Positions 31,337 through 42,720 of a DNA stretch of 64,000 nt are shown here, one piece after another. The notes under the pieces are model-generated. The model was given only the letters and a program-made list of their open reading frames with translations. It searched no databases and was not told the origin of the DNA. The position numbers were made by a program, and so were the translations under genes. Position 1 is the first letter of the stretch. Every line of letters begins with the position of its first letter. Source of the DNA: Nannochloropsis salina CCMP1776 (Eukaryota > Sar > Eustigmatophyceae > Eustigmatales > Monodopsidaceae). Where the stretch lies: NCBI GenBank assembly GCA_004565275.1, contig SDOX01000005.1, forward strand, positions 356,051 through 420,050, given 5' to 3'.

Positions 31337-33746
31337 TTAGCATACCATGGGTGCCGTCGCCTCCCTCAACCATGCTTCGGCCTCAGAGGATGTCAGCAGC
31401 GGACTGATGCGCTCCCACACCTCAGCGTGATACCGGTCCACCCACTTCACCTCTTCAGGCGAGAGCAGGTCTTGTTTGATAAGTCGCTTAGAGATGGGTA
31501 TGTATGTCAACCGTTCAAACCCCAAAAACTTGCGTTGCCGGGGATCCTGCCCTCCGACCCCCCCAAGCCCTGCTCTCTCCACGACGATCAGCAAATTCTC
31601 GATCCGAATCCCGAACACCCCCGAGGCATAGTACCCTGGTTCGTTGCTCACTATCATGCCTGCTTGAAGCGGCGTTCGGTTCGCGAAATTAAAAGAGATT
31701 CCGTGCGGGCCTTCGTGGACATTAAGAGCCGCCCCCACCCCGTGGCCCGTGCCATGAGCGTAGTCAGAACCCGCTTGCCACAAGGATCGACGGGCGTACG
31801 CGTCCAGGACGAAGCCAGGCGTACCCTCAGGGAAAACAGCCGTGTCCACGCCGATGTGCCCTTGCAATACGCGCGTAAATGCCTCCTTCTCATCCTCGGT
31901 CGGCTCGCCAAAGTGCACCGTCCGGGTCACGTCAGTCGTCCCGTCCTCGTACTGCCCACCAGAGTCCAGGAGGAGCATCGTCTCCTTAGTCATTTCTCCA
32001 CAGGTCTCAGGCATGGCTCGGTAGTGGATGATCGCGCCGTTTGGCCCGCTTCCCGCGATTGTGTCGAAGCTTACCCCCAGAAATTTCTCACGGCGGGATC
32101 GGAAACCCGTCAGGACATGATCAATCTCCACCTCGCTCACAGAGCGCGTTTGGATTTCCTTCTCCAACCATGCCAAGAACTCCACCTCGGCTGCACCGTC
32201 TCGTAAATGCGCGGCGCGCATCCCTTCGAGCTCTTCCTCGTTTTTGACGGCCTTGAACAGGGTAATAGGGGTGGGGTGGAGTAGGAGGGACGGCTCGGAG
32301 GGTACCTTGCCGATTGCAGCCAAGGCTCCATCACCAGTGCTTCCGCTCACTTTCTCGTACGTGACTTTTCCTTCCTCAGGGGGCATCGATGCGGCTCGAA
32401 GAAGGGCGTAATTGCTCTTGTCGGGGTCCAGCCAGATTTTTCGGCCGCTCGCATGGGCCCCTGATAGGTAAGAAAAGATCTCGGCATACGGGCGAATCTC
32501 GGCCCGGCAATCCTTCTCCAGGTGGGCGCGCGCCGTAGGACCCAGTTTTGCATCCTCCACGAAGACAATAACCCTAGCACTTTTATCCTTCCCGCCGTTA
32601 CCGCTATCAACGCCACCCCCGCCGGGCTGGGAGGCCCCCTCTCGCTCCAGCACCGCGTAGGCCACTGGCAAAGGACAGTTGGGCACGTCCTCGCCCCGGA
32701 TGTTCAACAGCCAAGCTACCTCATCCAAAGTCCCCGCCACCAGGACGTCCGCCCCCTCCTTGGCCATTTCTTTGCTCAGCCTTTTCACCTTGTCGCTCAC
32801 GGCCTCCCCGGCGAATGCCAAGGGATGGATTCGCACCGGTGCTTGCGGCGCTGGCGGTCGCCCCCCCGCCGTTCTCCACGCCAGGTCGATCGGGTTCGTT
32901 TCCGCCACGTTCAAGGGCTGCACCTGTACCTTCTTGCTCCCAAGCGCCTGCGCGAGGTTCTGGACGAATTTGACCGGATGCACCGTGGGGTCCAGCCCCA
33001 CGACCGCCTGGGCCGATAGCTCTTCCTGAAGGTAAGCGGTCAGGGAGGGCACGCCCTTTTGTCCCTCTCGCATCAGCGTCCATTCAGGCCCAAGCTGCTG
33101 CTCTGCTTGCAAGTGATAACGTCCATCTGTCCACAGTAATGCCTGCGTTGGCGTCACTACAGCAGTGCCGGCGGATCCATCAAACCCGGAGAGAAAGGCC
33201 CTGCGGCAGAAGTGGTCGGCGGGGTATTCCGATAAGTGGGGATCGCCAGACGGAACAATGAATGCAGCGAGTCCACGCTTGGACAATTCATCACGGACTT
33301 GCGTCAAGGCTGCAGTGCGTTGCTGCGGCGTGGTAGCTGGAGGAGAGACCGCTTTGGCAGGGGCAGCGGTTGCGCTGACGGAGGCGGCGGCGGTGGTTGC
33401 ACAAGGTGGGCGCGCGCGTCTGCAATGAGGAGAATTAGTGAGTGTATTGGTGCCCCCTGACCAGGAGTGCGTAGACTTCGCGGTGTAAGAGCACGTGCTG
33501 GCGAACAGAGTTAAGATCGGTGAGAACCTGGCAAATCTTGTTCTAGATACTCCCTTGAGCGTACCTTGGGGACATTGCCGAGGGAATTTCTCCTAGTGAT
33601 CGGCCTCTACAGCCCATTAATGTCGCTATATGGTGATGCCGCGAAGGTAGTACGGTCCTGACGGGCCGCAAAAAACAGGCCGTCGGCTTTACCATGGCCA
33701 GGACCGGGAGCAGCAGGAATAGCCCCGGGCGTGGCGACGAAATCAT
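31337..33746 (-). CDS. Xaa-Pro aminopeptidase P, plastid-targeted
   Basis: Dinuclear-metal exopeptidase that removes an N-terminal residue before proline. Exons 33746-33565 and 33419-31337 join in phase 2 (145-bp intron), giving 754 residues. The first exon encodes a signal peptide (GLFLLLPVLAMVKPTAC) followed by FLRPVRT, a Phe-led plastid transit peptide. The mature protein is the three-domain APP1/XPNPEP1 type. Metal ligands are visible: Asp546 and Asp557 in DSGGQYEDGTTD, the His in HGTGHGVGAALNVHEGP, and the Glu residues in SNEPGYY and RIENLLIV. An Arabidopsis APP of the same type is also plastid-targeted. A Gly-rich loop (GGGGVDSGNGG) is inserted in the second domain. Confidence 0.92.
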
Positions 33747-35781
33747 GGACGGAACACAGTTCTGGGAAGAGTATTCCACTGTCGTAGCTGCGTCGTTTAT
33801 GCCTCCGTTGTACCTGTTGGTGTCCTAAAATGATGCAGCAATCAAATGGACGTTTTCGTGCATGCTTTGTCAGTCTTGAGCGATCCCCCTCTTACCCAGC
33901 CCCACGCTCTCGCCCCTTCGCCCACTCCAACCCGCCTCACAGCGAGCATTGCTACGTCCCGTTTGCCCCGTTTTCCCTGAAAGAAAGTAGAGGCGGGCGC
34001 AGCATACGTTGGGGACGTTGCGCATCGTCCCGCTGTATGCTTTATTGACATCTTGTTGGTTCTTTCCCCGTCACGTTTTGGAAAGCTAAGTTGCTCTCGC
34101 TTGCAGGGTTGACTTAGGCGGCCCACTTGAACGACAACTACATAAGAAAACTCGAGGACCTCACTTTCCACAATAATCCAATCTTTCGTATATATCTCTC
34201 CCATATGGACACTTTTGGACATTTCTCTTCCAAGCTGTCAATGAACAGCGGAGACTATGCGTAATCATGGCGGTGTCGACAGCAACGCTGGCTCAACTAC
34301 CCATTTCCTCATGACCAGAACCTATGCGTTGTGCAGAAATTGCGCTGCTTACAAGACAATCGTGGCCCTCATGTTTGTCAAGTGATTTCCTTTTCAATAA
34401 ATTGGTATCTCGAACATAACATGGCAATACAGCGTTCCTGAGGAAATTTGTCTTACTCATTGTGAGCTCCGGAGTTTCGGCGTCCTGTCTGGACTTCCCC
34501 GCAACTTGTCTGGATTTCCCCGCAACTTAAGGGGAGGGAGAGTGTACTAGCGATGTGAAAGCAGTGAACAATGGAAAAAGCATGCAGAGATAGTGAACAG
34601 GGCGGTATAGGCGACGAAAAGGAAGAAGGCGTGAACATTTGTACCTTGCTTCTTCCTCTCCTTGTCCTGGGCCTAGGCCGAATCACGCTTAATGTGTCCC
34701 TCTTACGTCCTTGGGGAGGGACATTTGAGCTCGCTTGTCTCCTGCTTGTACAATACGTGACAAGGGCGAGCAATGGCAAGGGCCGTGAGGAGAACGTGCC
34801 GTCGCCGACACGAGACATGGGAAGATGAGAGAGAGCCTCGGCAAGGCTATCATAAAAATTGCGGCGTGGTCGCGCAAGGCAAGACGATTTAGCTTCCGCT
34901 GACCAGCGCAGCACGCAATTACGCTTGTCGCTCACCAGTCTGATGTGTCCGATCTCAGCCAGTGTGGAGCATTTCCCTCAGGCCACGGGATTCCCGGTGC
35001 CCTTGGCCTTTCTTCCGTCTTCGGAATCTTTTCCTTCTGTAACCGCGGCAACGGCATGCTTCTCTCTCAAAGGAAATAAAATGTGCCAGCGTTTATTTTG
35101 AGAGAGAAATTGCGTTAAAGTATGGTTGACAATGACCCGACCAATCAGGGAATTATGGGTCAACTTTAAAAATTATCAGCTGTTTGAACTTTCGATTCGC
35201 TAAGGGAGAATGTCTCAAGGCATGAAATTGTAGATTAACGTCGAATCTTCCACATTTATTGATGATCGATAGGCTTATTACATCAGAAATACCACAAGGC
35301 GTTTGCAGGTAGAAAAGCGACGGCCTCCTTGTATCTCGCCACAAATGCCGAGCCAATTAATGTTTTCCTCTTACTTATACATCATTTTTAAAGCCATTCT
35401 ACGAATCTTCCTGTCTCCAAATTGTTTGCCTTCGTTTGGGATCTTTTGTTCATTGCGAGCAAGACGGGAATAAGCGGCTCGGAGCGCTCGCTCCAGCGTT
35501 TCCGCGAGTTTCGCCTCGAGCAGGCCCATGCCCCCCGAACCTGTTTCTGTGACCTCTTGAACGCCTTCACGCGCGTGGAAAGCCGCTCCAGGGGCACGAA
35601 GTGTCACATTTTAAACCTTCATGTACCACGATTCAGGATTTTTTCTTGTGACTGGCCGTTTGGTCTTGCAGGAAAAAAGCTGCATCAATGCAACCTAACT
35701 CAAAATCGTGCCTTCTAGTCACTTCTAGTTCCTTTCCTCATTTAAAACACGTTAGTACGACCACAGGTCACGTTGGATACT
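33747..35781. other. 2-kb gene-poor divergent region
   Basis: This separates the divergent aminopeptidase P and GT60 genes. It contains a 21-bp tandem duplication (34486-34527) and several unremarkable frames. The only one with some coding character is a minus-strand frame at 35371-35607, reading GLLEAKLAETLERALRAA with a Met at about 35529; it would be a 52-residue helical peptide with no known relatives. No RNA gene is seen. Confidence 0.4.
34486..34527. repeat. 21-bp tandem duplication
   Basis: Two adjacent copies of tgtctggacttccccgcaac+t, period 21 bp, with one mismatch (c to t). Too short to assign a function. Confidence 0.8.
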
Positions 35782-37416
35782 ATGGGAAGCGATAACAATG
35801 GAAAGCGGGCAAGAAGCAAGTGGCTTCTACCTGCAACGGCGCTGGTCATTCTCTTGGGTAGCTTGCTTGTTTTCGTGTCCGAGTCGCCTGACCATGTGCG
35901 CGGACTCGAGGGAGAGGCAGTGGGGCGAGAATACAGTGCCAGATCTTTTACGAAGAAGGCGCTAGAATTCGCCTCGGACGAAGCCGGCAAACTTGCCCAC
36001 AACGTCCTACCCGAAGGAATCTTGCGCATGGGAAATGCGAATGAGGAGCACGAGGAAGGGCCGTCGAAGCCAGTGGCAAGCATAGAATTCATCATTAAAA
36101 AATTTGAAGAGTACCTGCAAGAACTTCACATGGAATTTGACAAGGTAGAGGTTGGCGACAACCCAGTGATCGCGGCGGAAGAGGTTTGGGAAACCTTCGT
36201 GTCCCTGACGCAGAAGCACGTTCTGCCTCTTGACACGGAGTACTCGCCACCCAGGCTTGACCCCTCTGGCGATACCACATTCATATCAATGGCCACGTAC
36301 CGCGACGAAAACTGTCCCAATACTCTAACAGAAGCTTTCAAACATGCAGACAAGCCTGAGGGACTGCACGTGGGTCTGGTGGAGCAGAATTGCTACTCGA
36401 ATTGCCGAACGGGCGTTCAGAAAGATCTCAGCATCGGTCTCGCCCCTCCCGACGTAGATTGCGTAAAAACTTTCTGCGAAGGAGAGATGGGTCAATACTG
36501 CGATCATTTGAGAATCTTGCGAATCAATGAAAGCGAGTCTTTGGGCCCCGCGATGGCGAGGTACTTTGCCTCAAAGCTCTGGAACGGGGAATCGTATTTT
36601 ATGCAAATCGACGCCCACATGTTCTTCGCGGAGAAGTGGGATATGGAGCTTAAAAAGATGATGACACTAGCGGAACGGCCGAATCCTGTCATAACCAACT
36701 ATCCCCCGCCCCAAGGAGGACACTGGCAGCGGTCCATCGGCCTCAGGATGTGCGAGGGGTACTTTTGTGAACCCGGGATCGAATCCCAGATAGTACGGCT
36801 GATGGGCTCCTCTAGGTACGAGCATGAGGAGCCACCAACACCTCGATTTGCGCCCTATATCGCTGCCGGCTTCTTTTTCACAACGGGCCAGTTCGTGGTG
36901 GACGTGCCTTTTGACCCCTACCTGCCCTGGGTCTTCATGGGCGAGGAGATCCTGCTCTCTTCGCGCGCCTTCACAAATGGTTACCACATATTCTCCCCAA
37001 CCATCAACGTACTTTCACACATTTATGTCCGACGAAACAAGCCTAAATTCTGGGAGACAGTGGGGCGGACTTTCAAGCGTCCTGGCTTTCACAATCGGTT
37101 GAACACCATCGCCATCCGTCGAGTGAAGAACATGCTCGAATACCCGGAGGTCGACGACGAGCTTGTCTGGCCTCAGTCCCTCAAGGTCGATAAGGAGAGC
37201 TATGGTATGGGTAAACTTCGGAGCTTCGCTCAGTATATGGAGATGGTGGGCTTGGATCAGATGGCCAAGACCAACCAGCAACTGGAATGGTGTGAAGCTG
37301 GTACCATTCCGCCGGTTTTGCTGCGGATCGAGGAAGAAGAACGACTTGCGGGAAAGTCAATTGTCGACATGAGAGGAAAGCAGAAAGGCAAGAGCATAGC
37401 CATCCAAAGAAGATGA
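35782..37416 (+). CDS. GT60 family N-acetylglucosaminyltransferase, type II membrane protein
   Basis: 544 residues, no intron; the ATG at 35782 is chosen because the frame further upstream opens only with TTG. A short basic N-terminus and one membrane anchor (WLLPATALVILLGSLLVFV) give a Golgi-type layout. The catalytic domain (about 170-500) matches the GlcNAc family named after Dictyostelium Skp1-hydroxyproline GlcNAc-transferase: TTFISMATYRDENCPNTL, the DxD-like metal site in YFMQIDAHMFF, GGHWQRSIGLR, and FMGEEILLSSRAFTNGY. The Dictyostelium enzyme is cytosolic, whereas trypanosome relatives are Golgi enzymes that put GlcNAc on surface glycoproteins. The anchor here favours the second role. 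Confidence 0.85.
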   Translation: MGSDNNGKRARSKWLLPATALVILLGSLLVFVSESPDHVRGLEGEAVGREYSARSFTKKALEFASDEAGKLAHNVLPEGILRMGNANEEHEEGPSKPVASIEFIIKKFEEYLQELHMEFDKVEVGDNPVIAAEEVWETFVSLTQKHVLPLDTEYSPPRLDPSGDTTFISMATYRDENCPNTLTEAFKHADKPEGLHVGLVEQNCYSNCRTGVQKDLSIGLAPPDVDCVKTFCEGEMGQYCDHLRILRINESESLGPAMARYFASKLWNGESYFMQIDAHMFFAEKWDMELKKMMTLAERPNPVITNYPPPQGGHWQRSIGLRMCEGYFCEPGIESQIVRLMGSSRYEHEEPPTPRFAPYIAAGFFFTTGQFVVDVPFDPYLPWVFMGEEILLSSRAFTNGYHIFSPTINVLSHIYVRRNKPKFWETVGRTFKRPGFHNRLNTIAIRRVKNMLEYPEVDDELVWPQSLKVDKESYGMGKLRSFAQYMEMVGLDQMAKTNQQLEWCEAGTIPPVLLRIEEEERLAGKSIVDMRGKQKGKSIAIQRR

Positions 37417-38101
37417 TCGACGACGACGACGAAAAGCGAGAGGTGAGGGGTTCCGATTGGGAAGTGGCGGAGAAAAGTGACGCGACTAGCACGCGCGCTG
37501 TCAGCGATCAGGGAAGTCTTCTTACTTTACATAGTGATAGGACGAGGAACAAAACAAATGTTATAGAGTTGCCCTTGTTGCCTTCGTTAGAGGAAGCAAA
37601 AGTAAAGAATGCGACGAGATAAAGAAATACTTTAAAGCCGTTGGGATTTACTCCGATGAATGTCGAAAATTTGGCATCATCAATTGATGTTGGAAGGTGG
37701 CATTCTTGGAATGGTCTCACGCTTGGTTGCGTTCACAGAGCCAGAAACTCGCTTTTTCTCCAAAAGTTTTCATCTGGTGACCATCAGAGTGTCAGATGTT
37801 GGTTTTCGTGAAAATGACACTGTGAACGGAGTGTGTCTTCCCCGAGAACCCTTCACCAAGCATGCGCCTCAGACTGATTACAAGCATGACCTCCTATGCT
37901 CTGCTTTCTCGCTTATCTACTGGCATCCCCCCCCCCTCTCCACCCCTCGCGAAAACATGGCCATGAAACTTCAGTCACACCCTCGGCCGGTGACTCCCAC
38001 TGGCAGCCCACTTGCCTGGCCACTGGGTGTGACACAATGTCGTATAGATCAGTACACTGGCTCAGGTCCCACTCGGACGCATTCCCCCTTTGTATTTTCA
38101 T
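37417..38101. other. Convergent 3' intergenic region
   Basis: 3' flanks of GT60 (+) and transhydrogenase (-). A C-run lies near 37928-37940. A plus-strand frame at 37660-38172 has no protein features and overlaps the transhydrogenase end. No gene is supported. Confidence 0.45.
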
Positions 38102-41100
38102 CTAAATTGCACCGCTTTCCTTGGCATAATGCTCCTTTGTGGCGGCTAAAATTGCGTCCACGGTCTTCTTAGCATCGCCCAAAAGCATTTGGGTATTAGG
38201 CTGTATGTATGTATGTAGTGACATGATAAGCAGCTTGTTCATTGCACCATTCCTAGTGCCATCAATGGAATCGGTCACGATCTCCCGGCACTCGTCGCTT
38301 CCATCGATCCAATGTTCCCATTTAAGTGTCTGTCTCCAACGCACCTTCACAAACAGAGGGTTATCCACACCAGCGTATCCAGAGGCCATCGACCGCTTCA
38401 TGACAACGACGTTTTTACTCTCCCAAGCTCGAATCACGGGCATACCCGCCAAAGGGCTGTTTGGGTCTTCCTCAGCCGCACTGTTGACCGTGTCGTTGGC
38501 CCCTATCACAAGGCATGCGTCTGATTCGTGGATGTGTTCGTTTATTTCGTCCATTTCCTGTACCACGTCGTACGGTACACCCGCTTCCGCCAGTAGCACG
38601 TTCAGCTGCCCAGGCATGCGCCCTGCCACTGTCATGACGGGGGTATAGAGAAGTTCAGCATTCTATGTTTCTTGGAAGGGGATTAGGGTTGGAGGCACGG
38701 TACTCGTCAGAAAGTACATCTCCAGACCGAGACAAAGACTTTAGAAGAAGCCTCACCAGGATGAATGCCGAAGGTAGTCTTGATCCCGTGATGGTGCAGC
38801 TTTTCAACTAGCTCGGCAATGGCGTACTGAGCCTTGGCCACGGCCAGACCTGTAGCATTTTGGGGTAGGGCGTGTGTGTAAGTGAGGTAATTCAAACATC
38901 CCGACGCCTTCAGAGGAACGATATCCAAGTTCACTTCTTGTCACTCTTCTGCACAGGACTCTTCTCCCTTTCGTCGGAATAATGTAGGACGTACCATAGC
39001 CGGGAACAATCACCACCTTCTTGCTGTTCGTCAAAAGCTCCACAGTCTGCGCAACATCCGTCATGGTCGGCTCGCCCTCGATCTTCATGGCCTCCCCCTT
39101 GCCCGTCGACGTAGTGCCGTAGCCCCCCAGGAGGACGGAGACAATGTCACGGTTCATCGCTTTACACATGATATGCGTCAGAATGGCACCGGACGACCCA
39201 ATCAATGCCCCGACCGTCGTCAAGAGAGGAGAATTCAACATGAACCCCTCCGCACACAATGCCCAGCCACTGTACGAGTTCAGGACAGTCACCACCACCG
39301 GCATATCGGCCCCCCCGATTGATGCAGTCATGTGTGCACCGAGAGCTCCACTCAACAAGGATCCTGCTCCAAGGCACGCCAGCGCCCCTTCGGGCGAGCC
39401 GGCCAGACCAAAGCCTACTGCACTGGCGGCAGTTCCGACGCCAAGGCCGAGGTTGATTGCGTCCCGACCTGGGAGGGACAAGGCCTTGGAATGCAGCCAG
39501 CCTTGCAGCTTCCCAAAGGCAACGACAGAGCCCGTGGCTGTGATGGAACCGATCACACTTGCGAGGTAGACTGCGGACATGCGGGTGGAGTCCATGATTT
39601 CTGGATTCCCCAGGTAGAGCGTCGCGTCCCCGACAGCCGTTCCAAGCGCCGCCAGCCCAACGAGCGAATGGAAAGCGGCGACAGTCTGGGGCAGCTCGGA
39701 GGGGCCCACCTTGGCGGCGATTCGCAAGCCCATCAGACCTCCTCCACCGAGGAGACCCATGACCCCTGCGAGAACGGGCATGGGGGCTTGGAGAGAGCCC
39801 AGAGTGGCCAGCGTGCCCAGTCCCACGCCGCTCATCCCAAGGACATTGCCGAGCCGTGCCGTCTGCTGGGAAGACAGCCCCGCGATGCCTCCCACGCAAC
39901 ACAGCGCGGAAACAAGGGAAACGAGGGACGTCAAGTCTTCGCCGTGGCCGGCGTGGAGCCCGTACAGATACCCGGCGGCTAGGGTCCCGGCCGGGATGGC
40001 GTAGAGGTGGTTGTACTCGGGGGCGTCCTCTTTGCGCCGGAACATGTCCAGCATCGCTCCGGTCACCTTGAAACCTCCGCCGATGTTGACCGCTGAGATC
40101 AGTGTGGCGCCCGCTCCCAGGACCTGGGCGGTCAGGTGGCCGTCGTGTATGCCGTGGGATAAGAGGATCATTCCCCCCAAGGCGGTGGTCCCACTGATCG
40201 CGTTGGTCACGCTCATCAAGGGCGAGTGTAGAGAGTGGGCTACGCCTTGGACAGTGTGGTACCCCAACATGGTCGACAAGGCGAAGGTAGTGAGCATGCT
40301 GTTAAACGCCGGGCCGGGACCCGCCATTCCCAAGGCCACCATGCCCCCCGCGCCCACGCTTCCCCATAGGGCCTTGGTCAGAAATGCCTGTCGAGGGTCG
40401 ACCGCCACCACTTGAGCGTCCTCCGCCTTCGCTTTCCCAGCCGGCGTTGTGCCTGTGGCCACCACTGGACTCGGAGGCGGAGGCGGAGGCCAGGCCAGCT
40501 CCCCGTGGTCTGTGATCAGACATCCCCGGGCAGCCTCATCCTGGTGATCGATCTTGAAGACCCCTTTCTCCTTGGTCGTCTGGGGCCCGAGGGAGAGGAG
40601 GAACTTGCTCACGTTGTTGGCGAAGAGCGTGGAGGCCGTGGTGGGCAACCGGGAGGGTAGGTCCGTGAAGCCGACCATGGTCACGCCCTGCTCCGTCGTG
40701 TACACGCGGTTGGGCTCGGAGCCCGCCACGTTTCCCCCGGACTCGGCCGCCAGGTCCACAACCACGGAGCCCGGCTTGAGGAGAGCCACCATGTCCTCGT
40801 GGATCAAACGCGGGGCCTTTTTCCCCGGAATCAGCGCCGTGGCTATAATGATGTCGCATTCTCGGCACTGTTCCGCCAGGGCCCGACGGGCGGCTTCGTG
40901 CCAGGCGGCAGACATTTCCTGGGAGGAGAGAGGCGATCAGCTCGAGGTCACACACCAGACAGGGTCGGTCTCTCTCCGCAACACATTGGGGCATTGAACC
41001 CCCCCCCTCCGACCAGACTCGTTGCCCCACCATGTCTGATGGGCCGAGCAGATGGACGGAGGTCACGTACCTTGGCGTATCCGCCCGCGCCGCTCCCGTC

Positions 41101-42099
41101 CTCTTGATGGGCCACCTCCACGAATTCCCCTCCCAGGCTCTCCACCTGCTCCTTCACCACCGGACGCACGTCAAACGCCCGCACGACCGCCCCCAAATTT
41201 TTAGCATGCTGTATAGCCGACAGCCCCGCCACCCCGGCCCCTAGGACCAGCACTTTGGCAGGTTGCACCCGTCCGGCCGCCGTTATCTGCCCGGGCACAA
41301 AGCGTTGGAAGGCATTGAAGGCCTCAAGGACTGCTTTGTACCCGGCGATGTTCGCCTGCGACGAGAGGACGTCAAAGGCCTGTCCGCGCGAGAGCGTGCG
41401 GGGCAGCTGGTCCAGGCCCAGGACCGTGGCTTTGTTCTTCTGGAAGGTTTGCAGCAATGCGGGGTTCTGGGCAGGCTGGACGATGGAGATCAGTGCTCGG
41501 TCTTCTAGAAGCTGGGCTTCTTCTACAGACGGTGGGCGCACCTTGGTGACGATGTGCGACCTCCAAACGGCGCCGGTGTCCACAACGGTGGCTCCAGCCG
41601 CCAGGTACGCGGCGTCGGTATACCCGGCGCGGGCCCCAGCTCCTTTCTCGACGTTCACGCTGATCCCCTGCGATACTAGCTTGCTCACGGTTTCAGGGGT
41701 CCCCGCTACTCGGCATTCACCTGGGTATGTCTCACGTGGCACCCCGACAATGAGCTGGGCGTATGGCACCCCTGCCCGCAGGCCCACGATGCCGCCTGTT
41801 GATGGTGCCCCGGCGTTTTCGGAAGCCGTGGGGACTTTCGTGCTAAATGCCCGTGAGAAAACCAGGCGTCGCTGGGCCACGTATGACGATGAGATAGGCA
41901 CACGCGCTTGGAAACAACATGCTTGAGGATTAGCTGAGGGAGCGGTAATTTTAATGCCACCTATGTGGCGGCGGGCCCGTACACTCGCCCATGTCCGTGA
42001 TGTGCCCTTGGAGACAGTAGTACTGCAGGCTGCATTCGAGACCTTTACTCGCTGTGCTAACACCTTGCGAAGCATGCTAGAACCTAGGAGGACATGCAT
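38102..42099 (-). CDS. NNT: Proton-translocating NAD(P)+ transhydrogenase, alpha-beta fusion, mitochondrial
   Basis: Couples proton flow to hydride transfer from NADH to NADP+. Four exons, 42099-41071, 40918-38995, 38849-38757 and 38628-38102, join with matching phases (introns 152, 145 and 128 bp), giving 1190 residues. Residues about 115-480 are the NAD-binding alpha domain ([32 protein letters not shown] across junction 1). The middle has about a dozen membrane helices. The C-terminal 180 residues are the NADP-binding domain III ([14 protein letters not shown] and [18 protein letters not shown], both formed by splicing). One chain in alpha-then-beta order matches animal NNT; bacteria use separate PntA and PntB subunits. 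The basic Ser-rich N-terminus ([18 protein letters not shown]) suggests mitochondrial import. Confidence 0.95.
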
Positions 42100-42720
42100 G
42101 GGCGTTAGAGGTTTTATGTATGGGGTAGTCCGTCCACAAATTGACTGTAGCCTGCTTTTCTGTGTGAAGTTTCTTCTTCACGAGCACCCATCACAACCAT
42201 TGCAAATCCGCGCGTATTCTCACGGCAGAATTTCCGCAGCAGTTCCATTAAATTCACTAGAAATATAGACTCGGGGTTTGTAGGGCAGAAGACCGCCCAA
42301 GAATGGTGCCATTTTTTTCTCCACGGTAGCACGGGTGGGCTCTTCAAGCGCCTCTAACGTACAAATTTGGCGACATAGTCAGCCACAGGCAGCAGTCGGA
42401 AGCGGAACGTCACCACGGGGATAAAAAGGGTGCACAGATGCCGTCCGCGTCCTGCGGGATGTTTTCAAGAGGGTCTCAGAGCATGGTCTTGATTTATTGC
42501 TCCCTTGACGATCGTTGAACGGGTGTTGCACTCTTCAATTAAAAAGCAAATAGAACGAGTTTACGACGAGGGCTACATTTCGATATGTTTTTGTAACAAA
42601 ATAAAATCCTTTCATCATTTTTCTTCCAGTTGAGAAGGGGGAGTCTTATTCAAACAGTGGGGCACGTTATTTTATGACTTTATCCGCCGTTCAAGCTCGA
42701 TTTGGGGTTTCCCAAGTACT
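42100..42720. other. Intergenic region between two minus-strand genes
   Basis: Promoter of the transhydrogenase and the 3' flank of the alpha/beta hydrolase. Frames on both strands near 42114-42347 have no features. The stretch 42540-42610 is AT-rich. Confidence 0.45.

Noticed and set aside
34453-34935. 160-codon minus-strand frame
   Set aside because: It covers the 21-bp tandem repeat and has simple Ser/Arg-rich composition without any recognisable domain.
35371-35607. Small helical minus-strand frame
   Set aside because: Composition is coding-like, but there is no upstream Met in frame before about 35529, no splice acceptor that fits, and no known relative; kept only as a note in the region entry.
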